This document shows positions 1 through 11,514 of a stretch of 64,000 bases of DNA, one piece after another (within the stretch, counting starts at the first letter, position 1; every line of letters begins with the position of its first letter). Source of the DNA: Morinoia aosen (taxonomy: Eukaryota; Arthropoda; Malacostraca; Amphipoda; Talitridae); contig CM059580.1 of the NCBI GenBank assembly GCA_030386875.1, positions 3,438,838 to 3,502,837 on the forward strand. Direction: 5' to 3'. The notes beneath the pieces were generated by a model. The model ran no database searches. It was not told where the DNA came from and saw nothing but the letters and a program-made list of their open reading frames with translations. Made by a program: the position numbers and the translations under genes.

Positions 1-146
1 GGGACTTAATATGAGTACTGGGGCCTCAATGTGAGTACTGGGGCTTCAATGTGAGTACTGGGGCTTCAATGTGAGTACTGGGGCTTCAATGTGAGTCCTG
101 GGGACTTGATGTGAGTACTGGGGCCTCAATGTGAGTACTGGGGCCT
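1..146. repeat. 20-bp minisatellite
   Basis: Tandem ggggcttcaatgtgagtact with minor variants; it starts before the window. It lies inside an Unc-89 intron upstream of exon 1. Confidence 0.85.
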
Positions 147-159
147 CAATGGGCATGTC

Positions 160-1720
160 GAGTGGGAGTCCTGGGGCTGCGTATGTCCAATGGAAGTCCT
201 GGGGCTGGGTGTGTCCAATGGGAGTCCTGGGGCTGGGTGTGTCCAATGGGAGTCCTGGTGCTGGGTGTGTCCAATGGGAGTCCTGGGAGTCCTGGGGCTG
301 GGTGTTTCCAATGGGACTCCTGGGGCTGGGTGTGTCCAATGGGAGTCCTGGGGTTGGGTGTGTCCGATGGGAGTCCTGGTGCTGGGTGTGTCCAATGGGA
401 GTCCTGGGGCTGCATATGCCCAATGGGAGTCCTGGGGCTGCGTATGCCCAATGGGAGTCCTGAGGCTGGGTGTGTCCAACGGGAGTCCTGGGGCTGGGTG
501 TGTCCAATGGGAGTCCTGGGGCTGGGTGTGTCCAATGGGAGTCCTGGTGCTGGGTGTGTCCAATTGGAGTCCTGGTGCTGAGTGTGTCCAATGGGAGTCC
601 TGGTGCTGGGTGTGTCCAATTGGAGTCCTGGTGCTGAGTGTGTCCAATGGGAGTCCTGGGGCAGCGTATGCCCAATGGGAGTCCTGGAGCTGCGTATGCC
701 CAGTGGGAGTCCTGGGGCTGGGTGTGTCCAATGGGAGTCCTGGGGCTGGGTGTGTCCAATGGGAGTCCTGGGGCTGGGTGTGTCCAATGGGAGTCCTGGG
801 GCTGGGTGTATCCAATGAGAGTCCTGGGGCTGGGTGTGTCCAAATGGAGTCCTGGGGCTGCGTATGCCCAATGGGAGTCCTGGGGCTGCGTATGCCCAAT
901 GGCAGTCCTGGGGCTGCGTATGCCCAATGGGAGTCCTGTGGCTGGGTGTGTCCAATGGGAGTCCTGGGGCTGGGTGTGTCCAATGGGAGTCCTGGGGCTG
1001 GGTGTATCCAATGGGAGTCCTGGGGCTGGGTGTGTCCAATGGGAGTCCTGGGGCTGGGTGTGTCCAATGGGAGTCCTGGGGCTGGGTGTATCCAATGAGA
1101 GTCCTGGGGCTGGGTGTGTCCAATTGGAGTCCTGGGGCTGCGTATGCCCAATGGGAGTCCTGGGGCTGCGTATGCCCAATGGCAGTCCTGGGGCTGCGTA
1201 TGCCCAATGGGAGTCCTGTGGCTGGGTGTGTCCAATGGGAGTCCTGGGGCTGGGTGTGTCCAATGGGAGTCCTGGGGCTGGGTGTATCCAATGGGAGTCC
1301 TGGGGCTGGGTGTGTCCAATGGGAGTCCTGGGGCTGGGTGTATCCAATGAGAGTCCTGGGGCTGGGTGTGACCAATTAGAGTCCTGGGGCTGCGTATGCC
1401 CAATGGGAGTCCTGGGGCTGCGTATGCCCAATGGCAGTCCTGGGGCTGCGTATGCCCAATGGGAGTCCTGTGGCTGGGTGTGTCCAATGGGAGTCCTGGG
1501 GCTGGGTGTGTCCAATGGGAGTCCTGGGGCTGGGTGTGTCCAATGGGAGTCCTGGGGCTGGGTATGTCCAATGGGAGTCCTGGGGCTGGGTATGTCCAAT
1601 GGGAGTCCTTGGGCTGGGTGTGTCCAATGGGAGTCCTAGGGCTTGGTTTGCCCAATGGGAGTCCTGGGGCTGGGTGTGTCCAATGGGAGTCCTGGGGCTT
1701 GGTTTGCCCAATGGTAATTG
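160..1720. repeat. 28-bp minisatellite, about 55 copies
   Basis: The unit contains gtccaatgggagtcctgggg followed by ctgggtgt. Long frames are open on both strands only because of the repeat. Confidence 0.95.
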
Positions 1721-2283
1721 TTGGGCTGTTTATGTTGAAAAAACCTGGGGAAACGGAAATTTTTTTGCTTTGTAAATTGCATCTTTTTTCGGTTGACCGC
1801 TGTACTGTCTTCAGCTTCCGGTAGTTTATTTTTCAACTTCTATCTCGTTTCATAAACTACCTTAATAACGTGCTGTTTGTGCGGAGGCCCACATTTTGTA
1901 CATAGATTTCCTGTTTTCTAAATTCCCTTTTGCCTTCTTTTTTCCTTCATTTGAAACACCTTAGCAATATGTTGAGAATTTTTCGCAAATTTATTTTATT
2001 TACCTCATTTCATAGTGTTCTGATTCGCAAAATCTAACGAATTTAATACGTCTATGTTTTACTATAGTCAGCCCTCCATAATTAATTGTATCACCTAATG
2101 AACGTCATTTTTACAGCGTAAATGAACTTCAATTCGAAGTCACAGCTGTGAATCGCTGATGGCGCGCGGATGATCGCCCTCATATCGCCTGCAGAACTTT
2201 GAAATCATTTCAATAATTTTAAATTATCAGAATGACTTTAAAGTTCACGTTTGCAATAACCATTAAAGCAAATAGATATTATA
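1721..2283. other. AT-rich intronic DNA with R1 fragment
   Basis: Apart from a degraded R1 piece (1780-1915) no exon or other feature is seen. Confidence 0.5.
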
Positions 2284-2420
2284 AATATCGATCTCCGATA
2301 ATCTGCCTAGATCGGCGATTATCTGCCCAGATCGGCGATTATCTGCCCAGATCGGCGATAATCTGCCCAGATCGACAATATTCTGCCCAGATCGCTGATA
2401 ATCTACCCAGATCTGCTTTA
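2284..2420 (+). repeat. 20-bp array of acceptor-like units
   Basis: About six copies of ataatctgcccagatcggcg. The unit matches the acceptor and first bases of exon 1 (ataatctgcgcag|atcggcg at 2570-2589), and the bases before it (atatcgatctccg) also match. It is an upstream array of decoy 3' splice sites. Confidence 0.85.
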
Positions 2421-2582
2421 AAATTGCCAAAACAACTTTCAACTTCTTGTTTTTCGCAATAACCATCCCACTTGAACAACTAAGCAAAATGTATAGTGAG
2501 GGTCTTGTTTACCATAACCAACGTAGTTAACAGTCAAAACAAAATAGACATTCCTAATATCGATCTCCGATAATCTGCGCAG

Positions 2583-2688
2583 ATCGGCGATATTCTGCTG
2601 ACGCGCCCCAACGGTACGGACATCAAGCTGGCTGACCTGTCGCTGGCTCGCACCATCCGCATCGCTAAACTCCAGCCTCTCGACTACG
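2583..2688 (+). CDS. Unc-89: Unc-89 exon 1 of window: kinase 1 activation-loop region
   Basis: The frame begins at ATC after ctgcgcag and encodes the strand before the metal-binding motif, then IKLADLSLART, ending in LDY plus the first base of a Gly codon (phase 1). The canonical DFG is replaced by DLS, which suggests that kinase 1 is a pseudokinase. PK1 of nematode UNC-89 is also regarded as inactive. The donor is tacg|gtatgg. The 5' boundary is supported by the upstream tandem copies of the same acceptor at 2284-2420 but is less certain than the 3' boundary. Confidence 0.82.
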
Positions 2689-4735
2689 GTATGGCAACTC
2701 TGGTATAGCGTGTCAACTCTGGTATGGTGTGGCAACTCTGGTATGGCGTGGCAACTCTGGTATGGCGTGGCAACTCTGGTATGGCGTGGCAACTCTGGTA
2801 TGGTGTGGCAACTCTGGTATGGCGTGGCAACTCTGGTATGGCGTGGCAACTCTGGTATGGCGTGGCAACTCTGGTATGGTGTGGCAACTTTGGTATGGCG
2901 TGGCAACTCTGGTATGGCGTGGCAACTCTGGTATGGCGTGGCAACTCTGGTATAGCGTGGCAACTCTGATATAGCATGGCAACTCTGGTATAGCGGGGCA
3001 ACTTTGGTATGGTGTGTCAACTCTGGTATGGTCTGGCAACTCTGGTATGGCGTGGCAACTCTGGTATGGCGTGGCAACTCTGGTATGGTGTGGCAACTCT
3101 GGTATAGCGTGGCAACTCTGGTATGGTGTGGCAACTCTGGTATTGCGTGGCAACTCTGGTGTGGCGTGGAAACTCTGGTATGGCGTGGCAACTCTGGTAT
3201 GGTGTGGCAACTCTGGTATGATGTGTCAACTCTGGTATAGCGTGGCAACTCTGGTATAGCGTGGCAACTCTGGTATTGCGTGGCAACTCTGGTATAGCGT
3301 GACAACTCTGGTATGGTGTGACAACTTGGTATGGTGTGTCAACTCTGGTATAGCATGGCAACTCTGGTATAGCGTGGCAACTCTGGTATTGCGTGGCAAC
3401 TCTGGTATAGCGTGACAACTCTGGTATGGTGTGTCAACTCTGGTATAGCGTGGCAACTCTGGTATAGCGTGGCAACTCTGGTATGGCGTAGCAACTCTGT
3501 TATGGTGTGGCAACTCTGGTATAGCGTGGCAACTCTGGTATAGCGTGGCAACTCTGGTATAGCGTGGCAACTCTGGTATAGCGTGGCAACTCTGGTATAG
3601 CGTGGCAACTCTGGTATAGCGTGGCAACTCTGGTATGGGTGTCAACTCTGGTATGGCGTGTCAACTCTGGTATGGCGTGTCAACTCTGGTATGGCGAGGC
3701 AACTCTGGTATGGTGTGGCAACTCTGGTATGGCGTGGCAACTCTGGTATCTTGTGGCAACTCTGGTATGGGCGTGGCAACTTTGGTATGGCGTGGCAACT
3801 CTTGTATGATGTGGCAACTCTGGTATAGCGTGGCAACTCTGATATGGTGTGTCAACTCTGGTATGGTGTGTGGCAACTCTGGTATGGCGTGGCAACTCTG
3901 GTATGGCGTGGCAACTCTGGTATGTTGTGGCAACTCTGGTATAGCGTGGCAACTCTGGTATAGCGTGGCAACTCTGGTATAGCGTGGCAACTCTGGTATA
4001 GCGTGGCAACTCTGGTATAGCGTGGCAACTCTGGTATAGCGTGGCAACTCTGGTATAGCGTGGCAACCCTGGTATAGCGTGGCAACCCTGGTATAGCGTG
4101 GCAACTCTGGTATAGCGTGGCAACTCTGGTATAGCGTGGCAACTCTGGTATAGCGTGGCAACTCTGGTATAGCGTGGCAACTCTGGTATAGCGTGGCAAC
4201 TCTGGTATAGCGTGGCAACTCTGGTATAGCGTGGCAACTCTGGTATAGCGTGGCAACTCTGGTATAGCGTGGCAACTCTGGTATAGCGTGGCAACTCTGG
4301 TATAGCGTGGCAACTCTGGTATAGCGTGGCAACTCTGGTATAGCGTGGCAACTCTGGTATAGCGTGGCAACTCTGGTATAGCGTGGCAACTCTGGTATAG
4401 CGTGGCAACTCTGGTATAGCGTGGCAACTCTGGTATAGCGTGGCAACTCTGGTATAGCGTGGCAACTCTGGTATAGCGTTGCAACTCTGGTATAGCGTGG
4501 CAACTCTGGTAAAGCGTGGCAACTTTTGTATGGTGTGGCAACTCTTGTATGGTGTGGCAACTCTGGTATAGCGTGGCAGTGGCAACTCTGGTATGGTGTG
4601 GCAAGTCTGGTATAGTGTGGCAAGTCTGGTATAGTGTGGCAACTCTGATATCGCATGTCAACTCTGGAATAGCATGGCAACTCTGGAATAGCATGGCAAC
4701 TCTGGAATAGCATGGCAACTCTTGAAGGTGTGTCA
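2689..4735 (+). repeat. 19-bp minisatellite starting at the exon 1 donor, about 107 copies
   Basis: The unit is ggcaactctggtatagcgt or variants (gtatggcgt, gtatggtgt). The first unit begins with the donor gtatgg itself, so each unit carries a ctg|gtatrg donor-like site. The region 3950-4500 is nearly homogeneous. Confidence 0.95.
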
Positions 4736-4776
4736 ACACTGGTCTGGTGTGGTCTTTAAATGTTTCTTGAAGAATA

Positions 4777-5805
4777 GGCCTGCTCTTCTGGCTAGGCTTA
4801 CTCTTCTGGATAGGCCTGCTCTTCTGGATAGGCTTACTCTTCTGGATAGGCTTACTCTTCTGGATAGGCTCACTCTTCTGGATAGGCTTACTCTTCTGGA
4901 TAGGCTTACTTTTCTGGATAGGCTTACTCTTCTGGATAGGCTTACTCTTCTGGATAGGCTTACTCTTCTGGATAGGCTTACTCTTCTGGCTAGGCTTACT
5001 CTTCTGGCTAGGCTTACTCTTCTGGATAGGCCTGCTCTTCTGGATAGGCTTACTCTTCTGGATAGGCTTACTCTTCTGGATAGGCTTACTTTTCTGGATA
5101 GGCTTACTCTTCTGGATAGGCTTACTCTTCTGGATAGGCTTACTCTTCTGGATAGGCTCACTCTTCTGGATAGGCTTACTCTTCTGGCTAGGCTTACTCT
5201 TCTAGATAGGCCTGCTCTTCTGGATAGGCTTACTCTTCTGGATAGGCTTACTCTTCTGGATAGGCTTACTCTTCTGGATAGGCTCACTCTTCTGGATAGG
5301 CTTACTCTTCTGGATAGGCTTACTTTTCTGGATAGGCTTACTCTTCTGGATAGGCTTACTCTTCTGGATAGGCTTACTGTTCTGGATAGGCTTACTCTTC
5401 TGGATAGGCTCACTCTTCTGGATAGGCTTACTCTTCTGGATAGGCTTACTTTTCTGGATAGGCTTACTCTTCTGGATAGGCTTACTCTTCTAGGTAGGCT
5501 TTTTCTTCTGGAAAGGCCTACTCTTCTGGATAGGCTTACTTTTCTGGATAGGCTTACTCTTCTGGATAGGCCTACTCTTCTGGATAGGCTTACTCTTCTG
5601 GATAGGCTTACTTTTCTGGATAGGCTTACTCTACTGGATAGGCTTACTCTTCTAGGTAGGCTTTTTCTTCTGGAAAGGCCTACTCTTCTGGATAGGCTTA
5701 CTCTTCTGGATAGGCTTACTCTTCTGGATAGGCCTACTCTTCTGGATAGGCCTACTCTTCTGGATAGGCCTACCCTTCTGGGATAGGCTTATTCTTCTGA
5801 AACAA
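4777..5805. repeat. 18-bp minisatellite, about 57 copies
   Basis: The unit is ttactcttctggataggc. The period is a multiple of three, hence spurious 226-354-codon frames on both strands. Variants (cctgc, gctag, tttttc) recur in blocks, showing segmental amplification. Confidence 0.95.
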
Positions 5806-6357
5806 TACCAGTCCTAATTTTTTTAATACAGTTCTTGATTGCAGCATTATATACGATGACCCTGGTATATGATAATAAATAGTTTATAATGTATGTGTAA
5901 AAACAAATGTATATCATTCTATGACAACAATTCGCGCAGTCTACTTTATGTTGAGAGTCCTAAATATCATAGAACCAAAAAAGGGTTTTCGATTTTTAAA
6001 AGGATTTTTTTTGATTGGGAGTTACCTAGTAGTTTTATACGCAGTTAAGTGAAACAGTTATATCTCGACCTGTCCCATGTGATATGTACAGTGACGAGGG
6101 TACGGTTAAGAAGGAGGGGTTGGGGGTGTGCGTGATGGGGTTTGAGGGGAGCTCTACCAATGGCATGCCTGTCACTAAGCTAAAAAATTTTTTTTTTCAA
6201 TTTATTGAATATAAAAGAAAAAAATTCTATAATACTGAATTTACAAAAAAAATTCAAAAATATTGAACGATTTTCGAAGACGATAAATTCATCCACGAGC
6301 AACACATAAGTAAAAGCATTACTCAGAACTAAACACATATTGCAGTATTCAGAACTC
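5806..6357. other. AT-rich intronic DNA
   Basis: No exon, RNA gene or repeat array recognised. Confidence 0.5.
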
Positions 6358-7030
6358 CTGCAACTCCCTTCTCATAACCCCCTTCACGCCTCCCTCCCAT
6401 ACCCCCTCCCATACCCCCCTCCCATACCCCCTCCCATACCCCCTCCCCATACCCCCTCCCGTACCCCCTCCCGTACCCCTCCATACCCCCTCCCATACCC
6501 CCCTCCCATACCCCCTCCCATACCCCCTCCCATACCCCCCTCCCATACCCTCCTCCCATACCCTCCTCACCCCCTCCCATACCCCCTCCCATACCCCCTC
6601 CCATACCCCCTCCCATACCCCCTCCCATACCCCCTCCCATACCCCCATCACGCCCCCTCACACTTTCACATTTCTCAGCCTCACACCCCCACACATCCCT
6701 CACAGCCCTTCACAACCCCTCAAACCCCCTCACAACCCTTCACAACCCCTCACAACCCATCACAACCCCTCAAACCCCTCAACCCCCTCACAACCCCTCA
6801 CAACCCCTCAACCCCCTCACAACCCTTCACAACTCCTCAACCCCCCTCACAACCCTTCACAACTCCTCAAACCCCCTCACCACCCTTCACAACCCCTTAA
6901 AACCCCCCACAACCCTTCACAACCCCTTAAAACCCCCCACAACCCTTCACAACCCCTCAAACCCCCTCACAACCCTTCACAACCCCTCACCACCCTTCAC
7001 AACCCATATTATATATATATATATATATAC
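6358..7030. repeat. C-rich 11-bp and related arrays, then (AT)n
   Basis: Units cccctcccata (6390-6650) and ccctcacaacc-like (6660-7005), then an (AT)n run. They lie on the acceptor side of intron 1, upstream of exon 2 at 7125. Confidence 0.9.
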
Positions 7031-7124
7031 TATTTATCAACATACAGTATATATATTAATAATATTGCATTATGAATTTATCACTTATTTATGACGATGC
7101 TCATTTCGTACTTGCATTACACAG

Positions 7125-7242
7125 GCATGCCGGAGTACGTTGCCCCCGAGGTGGCGCTGGGCAAGGGCGTCTCCTACGCAGCCGACATGTGGGCCGTGGG
7201 CATCATTGCCTACCTGCTGCTGAGCGGCACCTCCCCCTTCAG
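7125..7242 (+). CDS. Unc-89: Unc-89 exon 2: kinase 1 APE motif to alpha-F/G
   Basis: It starts in phase 1 after attacacag and encodes MPEYVAPEVALG, then DMWAVGIIAYLLLSG and TSPF. These are subdomain VIII (APE) and subdomain IX (D-W-G) of a CaMK/MLCK-like fold. It ends in phase 2 at cccttcag|gtgggt. The junction sequence itself is the seed of the 20-bp array that follows. The frame stays open far into the intron, but only this segment is kinase-like. Confidence 0.93.
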
Positions 7243-7790
7243 GTGGGTGCTAGGGCAGGTCCTCTTCAGGTGGGGCAGGCCCCCTTCAGGTGGGGCAGGC
7301 CCCCTTCAGGTGGGGCAGGCCCCCTTCTGGTGGGGCAGCCCCCCTTCAGGTGGGGCAGGTCCCCTTCAGGTGGGGCAGGTCCCCTTCAGGCGGGGCAGGT
7401 CCCCTTCAGGTGGGGCAGGTCCCCTTCAGGTGGGGCAGGTCCCCTTCAGGTGGGGCAGGTCCCCTTCAGGTGGGGCAGGCCTCCTTCAGGTGGGGCAGGT
7501 CCCCTTCAGGTGGGGCAGGCCCCCTTCAGGTGGGGCAGGCCCCCTTCTGGTGGGGCAGCCCCCCCTTCAGGTGGGGCAGCCCCCCTTCAGGTGGGGCAGG
7601 TCCCCTTCAGGCGGGGCAGGTCCCTTCAGGTGGGGCAGGTCCCTTCAGGTGGGGCAGGTCCCCTTCAGGTGGGGCATGTCCCCTTCAAGTGGGGCATGTC
7701 CCCTTCAAGTGGGGCAGGTCCCCTTCAGGTGGGGCAGGTCCCCTTCAAGTGGGGCAGGTCCCCTTCAGGCGGGTGTCTTATGTCCCCTTC
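7243..7790 (+). repeat. 20-bp minisatellite made of exon 2 donor copies
   Basis: The unit ccccttcaggtggggcaggt reproduces the exon end and donor (cccccttcag|gtgggt), about 26 copies in tandem from the junction. Two more isolated copies are at about 7808 and 7857. Strongly G-rich on the coding strand. Confidence 0.95.
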
Positions 7791-7869
7791 AGGTAATAGT
7801 GTCCATCCTTCAGGTGGGTGCTAGGTTAGGTTAGGGTGTTGAGAAGGGCACTTCCCCCTTCAGGTGGGT

Positions 7870-8260
7870 GCTTTTATTAATAAATATATTAATATATTAA
7901 TCCAGGTGTTGTAAATATATTATCCTTCATTACACGAACAAAACACAGTTATTTCAACCCCCACATATATATATATATATATTTTGTATGTAAAAATATA
8001 TAAATATATTTACAAATGAATACATATGTATACAGACATATATATATATGTATATATATGCTGGAGTACGTGACCCACAATATCTCACAACCCATAATAT
8101 GTATTTCTAATATGATATTTGTATATTTAAATAAATATCAATACTGTTACATTACATATATATGTATATATAAATGAATTCATACATATATATTTATAAA
8201 TGAATACGTATATATATAATGACATATATATAATATAAATATGTATATACTAGTGTACAC
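7870..8260. repeat. AT-rich microsatellite region
   Basis: Repeated (AT)n and atatatgtatat tracts. Nothing coding. Confidence 0.8.
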
Positions 8261-8299
8261 AGCCCTTCAAAAATGAGGGTATTATGTATTTCCCCTCAG

Positions 8300-8423
8300 A
8301 GGGGAAAACGACCGCGAGACCCTCACGAAGGTCCAGAAGGGCGAGATGACCTTCGACATGGAGGCCTTCGCCAACATCTCCCCTGAAGCCAAGGACTTCA
8401 TTGCCAAACTTCTGCAGTTCAAG
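8300..8423 (+). CDS. Unc-89: Unc-89 exon 3: kinase 1 alpha-G to alpha-H
   Basis: It completes the Arg codon of SPFRGEND and continues through RETLTKVQKGEMTFD, ISPEAKDFIAKLL and QFK, the standard C-lobe helices of titin/MLCK-like kinases. The acceptor is cccctcag|aggg and the donor ttcaag|gtgggg, in phase 0. A very G-rich stretch follows the donor. Confidence 0.93.
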
Positions 8424-8973
8424 GTGGGGGTCTGGGGAGGGGGGGGGGCCATGAGGGGTATCGAGGCTGGAGGGTGGGGATGTGGGGAAGAATGTCGAAT
8501 ATGTGAGGGGAGAAAGGTGGGGAAGTCGAGGGAAAGAGTGGGGGAAGTGAGGAAAGAAGGGGGTGTAGGGGGAAACAAGTATGTGGGTTGGGGGAAAAAG
8601 GGGGAATACGTGACAGTGAAACGGTGAGGGATGTTGGGGAACATTTGGTGGGGAATTTTAAGGGAGGAGGGGGGAGCAAGTGACTTGAGGAATGTGTGTG
8701 ACTGACTCGAATTGAAATAATGTTTTTCGTCTAAAAAAAAGCCCCTGAAAATCAGAATGTTCCAAATTTATGAATAATATATCATTTATGCGTGCATTTG
8801 ACCATACTGTTCTATTTTGTTGTATTTCATTATATTATAGTATTTTAAAATAGTACTTTTTACAATAGCGACGCGTGTGAGGGTAACTAGTGACAATACT
8901 GTAATATGTTTTATCATGTATTATTGACACAATGTGTAACTGTAATATATATATATATATATATATACAACAG

Positions 8974-9098
8974 CCGGAACAGCGCATGGACGTCAAAACT
9001 GCCCTGAACCACCCGTGGCTGCTGCGCTCGCAGCTGCAGCCGCGCGACCCCCACAAGATCAACACGGACCCCCTCCGTACCTACGCTGCCAAGTTCAG
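8974..9098 (+). CDS. Unc-89: Unc-89 exon 4: end of kinase 1 and start of linker
   Basis: It encodes PEQRMDVKTALNHPWL, the subdomain XI Arg region and the HPW motif that closes the kinase fold. A basic tail follows, running to TYAAKFR. The acceptor follows an (AT)n tract (tacaacag). The donor is aagttcag|gtgggg, in phase 2, and leads straight into a G-rich minisatellite. Confidence 0.93.
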
Positions 9099-9470
9099 GT
9101 GGGGTATGCGGGGCCTATGGGGTCTGGGGTGTCCATTAGAGTCCAGGGTGGTCCATGGGGGTACAGGGTCAATGGGGGTACGGGGGGTCCATGGGGTATT
9201 GGGTCTTCATGGGGGGTACGGAGGGTCCGTGGGGGTAGGGGGTCTATTGGGGTACAGGGTCATTGGGGGTACGGGATCCCATGGGGGTACGGGGGGTCCA
9301 TGGGGGTACGAGGGGTCCATGGGGTACGGGGGGTCCATGGGGGTACGGGGGGTCCATGGGGGTACAGGGTCAATGGGGAACGGGGGTCCATGAGGTACGG
9401 GGGTCCATGGGGGTACGGGGGTGCATGGGGGTACGGGGGTTCATTGAGGATCGTGGGGTGTGGGGGAGTT
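9099..9470 (+). repeat. G-rich array starting at exon 4 donor
   Basis: The unit is close to ggtccatgggggtacgggg. It begins with the donor gtgggg and is rich in runs of 4-6 G. Confidence 0.9.
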
Positions 9471-9539
9471 TGTATCTATATGTTTAGGAAATATATACTT
9501 GTTTTTAAAACTGTCATGTAAATACTGTTCTGTTCAAGC

Positions 9540-9890
9540 ACCTGTTTACTAGTTGCCCTCCCATGAGTCATTAGCTACACCAATGGCATCATTAGTCATC
9601 TTTACTAGTTACAAGTACCACTAGTGTCACTAATTACCCCTAGTCACCATTAGTTACAAGTGCCACGTACCACTAGTCACAAGTACCACGTACCTCTAGT
9701 CACAGGTACCACGTACCACTAGTCACAGGTACCACGTACCACTAGTTACAAGTACCACGAACCACTAGTCACAAGTACCAGGTACCACGTACCACTAGTC
9801 ACAAGTACGTACACTAGCTACAAGTATCACTATTGACACTAGTTACTAGTAACCATCAGTGACCACTAGTGACCAGTACTGCGTACCACA
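9540..9890 (+). repeat. Degenerate actagt/gtaccac array before exon 5
   Basis: Repeats of accactagtcacaagtacc with drift run up to the acceptor gcgtaccacag, which looks like the last unit. Confidence 0.8.
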
Positions 9891-9891
9891 G

Positions 9892-9986
9892 AGAGTGGTA
9901 CGCTAACGCCTCCTGCCGCCGCTGGTACCGCCGTCGCCCGCTGCAGTCTGCCTTCACCCACCCCAGCAAGATGGTGTACCCTCCTG
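9892..9986 (+). CDS. Unc-89: Unc-89 exon 5: basic interkinase linker
   Basis: It encodes EWYANASCRRWYRRRP and FTHPSKMVYPPG. This is a basic, Arg-rich and aromatic segment directly after the kinase-1 fold, in the position of a C-terminal regulatory extension. Phases 2 in and 1 out match the neighbouring exons. No named domain is recognised. Confidence 0.88.
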
Positions 9987-10194
9987 GTGGGTACTGGTAG
10001 GGTACTGGTGTGGGGTACTAGGGGGGTAGTAGAGGAGTGCCAATATGGTGCCCAATAAGTACTGAAGCCTAAATATTTTCTCCATTAAAATGGAATATTT
10101 TGATGGCAATGATAATTTCTCAGGCAGTAAATATTACAGGAATATAAATCCCCTAGTCAGGGAATGTTGAATATTAATCCCCACTCCCCCTCAG

Positions 10195-10315
10195 GCGAGG
10201 TGTACACGCCCCCCGACAGCCCCGAGCGGGACCTCACAATCCGCGACGTTGGGGACTACCAGATCCCGCGTAAGGACCTCAGCTACGAGCTGGACCCCAT
10301 CTCTTCTGAGAGCCA
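10195..10315 (+). CDS. Unc-89: Unc-89 exon 6: interkinase linker
   Basis: It encodes a Pro/Ser and acidic stretch beginning GEVYTPPDSPERDLTIRD and ending in SYELDPISSES. It enters in phase 1 and exits in phase 2 (agcca|gtgagt). No domain is recognised; the segment is probably disordered. Confidence 0.87.
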
Positions 10316-10329
10316 GTGAGTCATATTGT

Positions 10330-11065
10330 CACTTATATTGTGACTCAGACTCTCATCATGTGGCTCGTACCCTCATATTGTGTCTCTTACCCTCATATTG
10401 TGCCTTATACCCTCATATTGTGGCTCATACCCTCATATTGTGGCTCATACCCTCATATTGTGGCTCATACCCTCATATTGTGGCCCTTACCATCATATTG
10501 TGACGTCATACCTTCATATTGTGGCGTCATACCTTCATATTGCAACGTCATACATTCATATTGTGACTCATACCCTCATGTTGTGGCTCATGCCCTCGTA
10601 TTCTGGCTCATACCCTCATATTGTGGTTCATACCCTCATATTGTGGCTCATACCCTCATATTGTGGCTCATACCCTCATATTGTGGCTCATACCCTCATA
10701 TTGTGGCTCACACCCTCATATTGTGGCTCATACCCTCGTATTGTGGCTCATACCCTCGTATTGTGGCTCATACCCTCATATGGGGCTCATACCCTCATAT
10801 TGTGGCTCATATCCTCATATTGTGGCTCATACCCTCAGATTGTGGCTCATACCTTCATATTGTGGCCTCATACTCTCATAACGTGCCTCATACCCTCATA
10901 TTATGACTCATACCCTCATATTATGACTCATACCCTCATATTGTGGCTCATACCCTCATATGGGGCCCATACCCTCATATTGTGGCTCATATCCTAATAT
11001 TGTGGTTCCTATCCTTATATTGTGGCTCATACCTCCATATTGTGGCCTTATACTCTCATAACGTG
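10330..11065 (+). repeat. 20-bp array from exon 6 donor
   Basis: The unit is ctcatattgtggctcatacc. It begins within 20 bases of the donor (gtgagtcatattgtc), which already resembles the unit. Confidence 0.93.
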
Positions 11066-11371
11066 CCTCTTCTCCCCCCCTCACTCTCCCCTCACTCTCC
11101 GCTCACTCTCCCCTCACTCTACCCTCACTCTACCCTCACTCTACCCTCACTCTACCCTCACTCTACCCTCACTCTACCCTCACTCTACCCTCACTCTACC
11201 CTCACTCTACCCTCACTCTACCCTCACTCTCCCCTCACTCTCCCCTCATTCTCCCCTCACTCTCCCCTCACTCTCCCCTCATTCTCCCCTCACTCTCCCC
11301 TCATTCTCCCCTCACTCTCCTCTCACTCTGCCCTCACTCTCCCCTCACTCTGCCCTCACTCTCCCCTCACA
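11066..11371 (+). repeat. 11-bp pyrimidine array up to exon 7 acceptor
   Basis: Units ctaccctcact and ctcccctcact run without a break to the acceptor cccctcacag. The polypyrimidine tract is itself the array. Confidence 0.93.
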
Positions 11372-11372
11372 G

Positions 11373-11514
11373 CTACCAACAAGGGCCGGACACGTACCTG
11401 CTGCAGCTGCGGGACGTGGACTTCCCCGTACGCCTGCGTCAGTACATGAAGGTCGCCGCCCACCGCAGCCCGGGCTACGCCGCGCAAGTCAGGGAGAACC
11501 TCTACGACTACACG
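11373..11514 (+). CDS. Unc-89: Unc-89 exon 7: interkinase linker
   Basis: It starts right after a C/T-rich 11-bp array (ctcacag) and encodes YQQGPDTYLLQLRDVDFPVR, then LRQYMKVAAHRSPGY and RENLYDYT. It enters in phase 2 and exits in phase 0 at acg|gtcagt. The composition is typical coding GC, in contrast to the flanking repeats. No domain is assigned. Confidence 0.88.

Noticed and set aside
46..1836. Long open frames of 300-517 codons on both strands
   Set aside because: They arise only because the 28-bp tandem repeat keeps several frames open; no splice context, codon bias or domain supports a protein.
2710..5786. Long frames in the 19-bp and 18-bp arrays, such as repeated LLDRLT
   Set aside because: Repeat artefacts inside an intron between two kinase-1 exons, open on both strands.
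7826..7842. Arthropod telomere repeat (TTAGG)n
   Set aside because: Only two or three units, embedded in donor-like repeat remnants.
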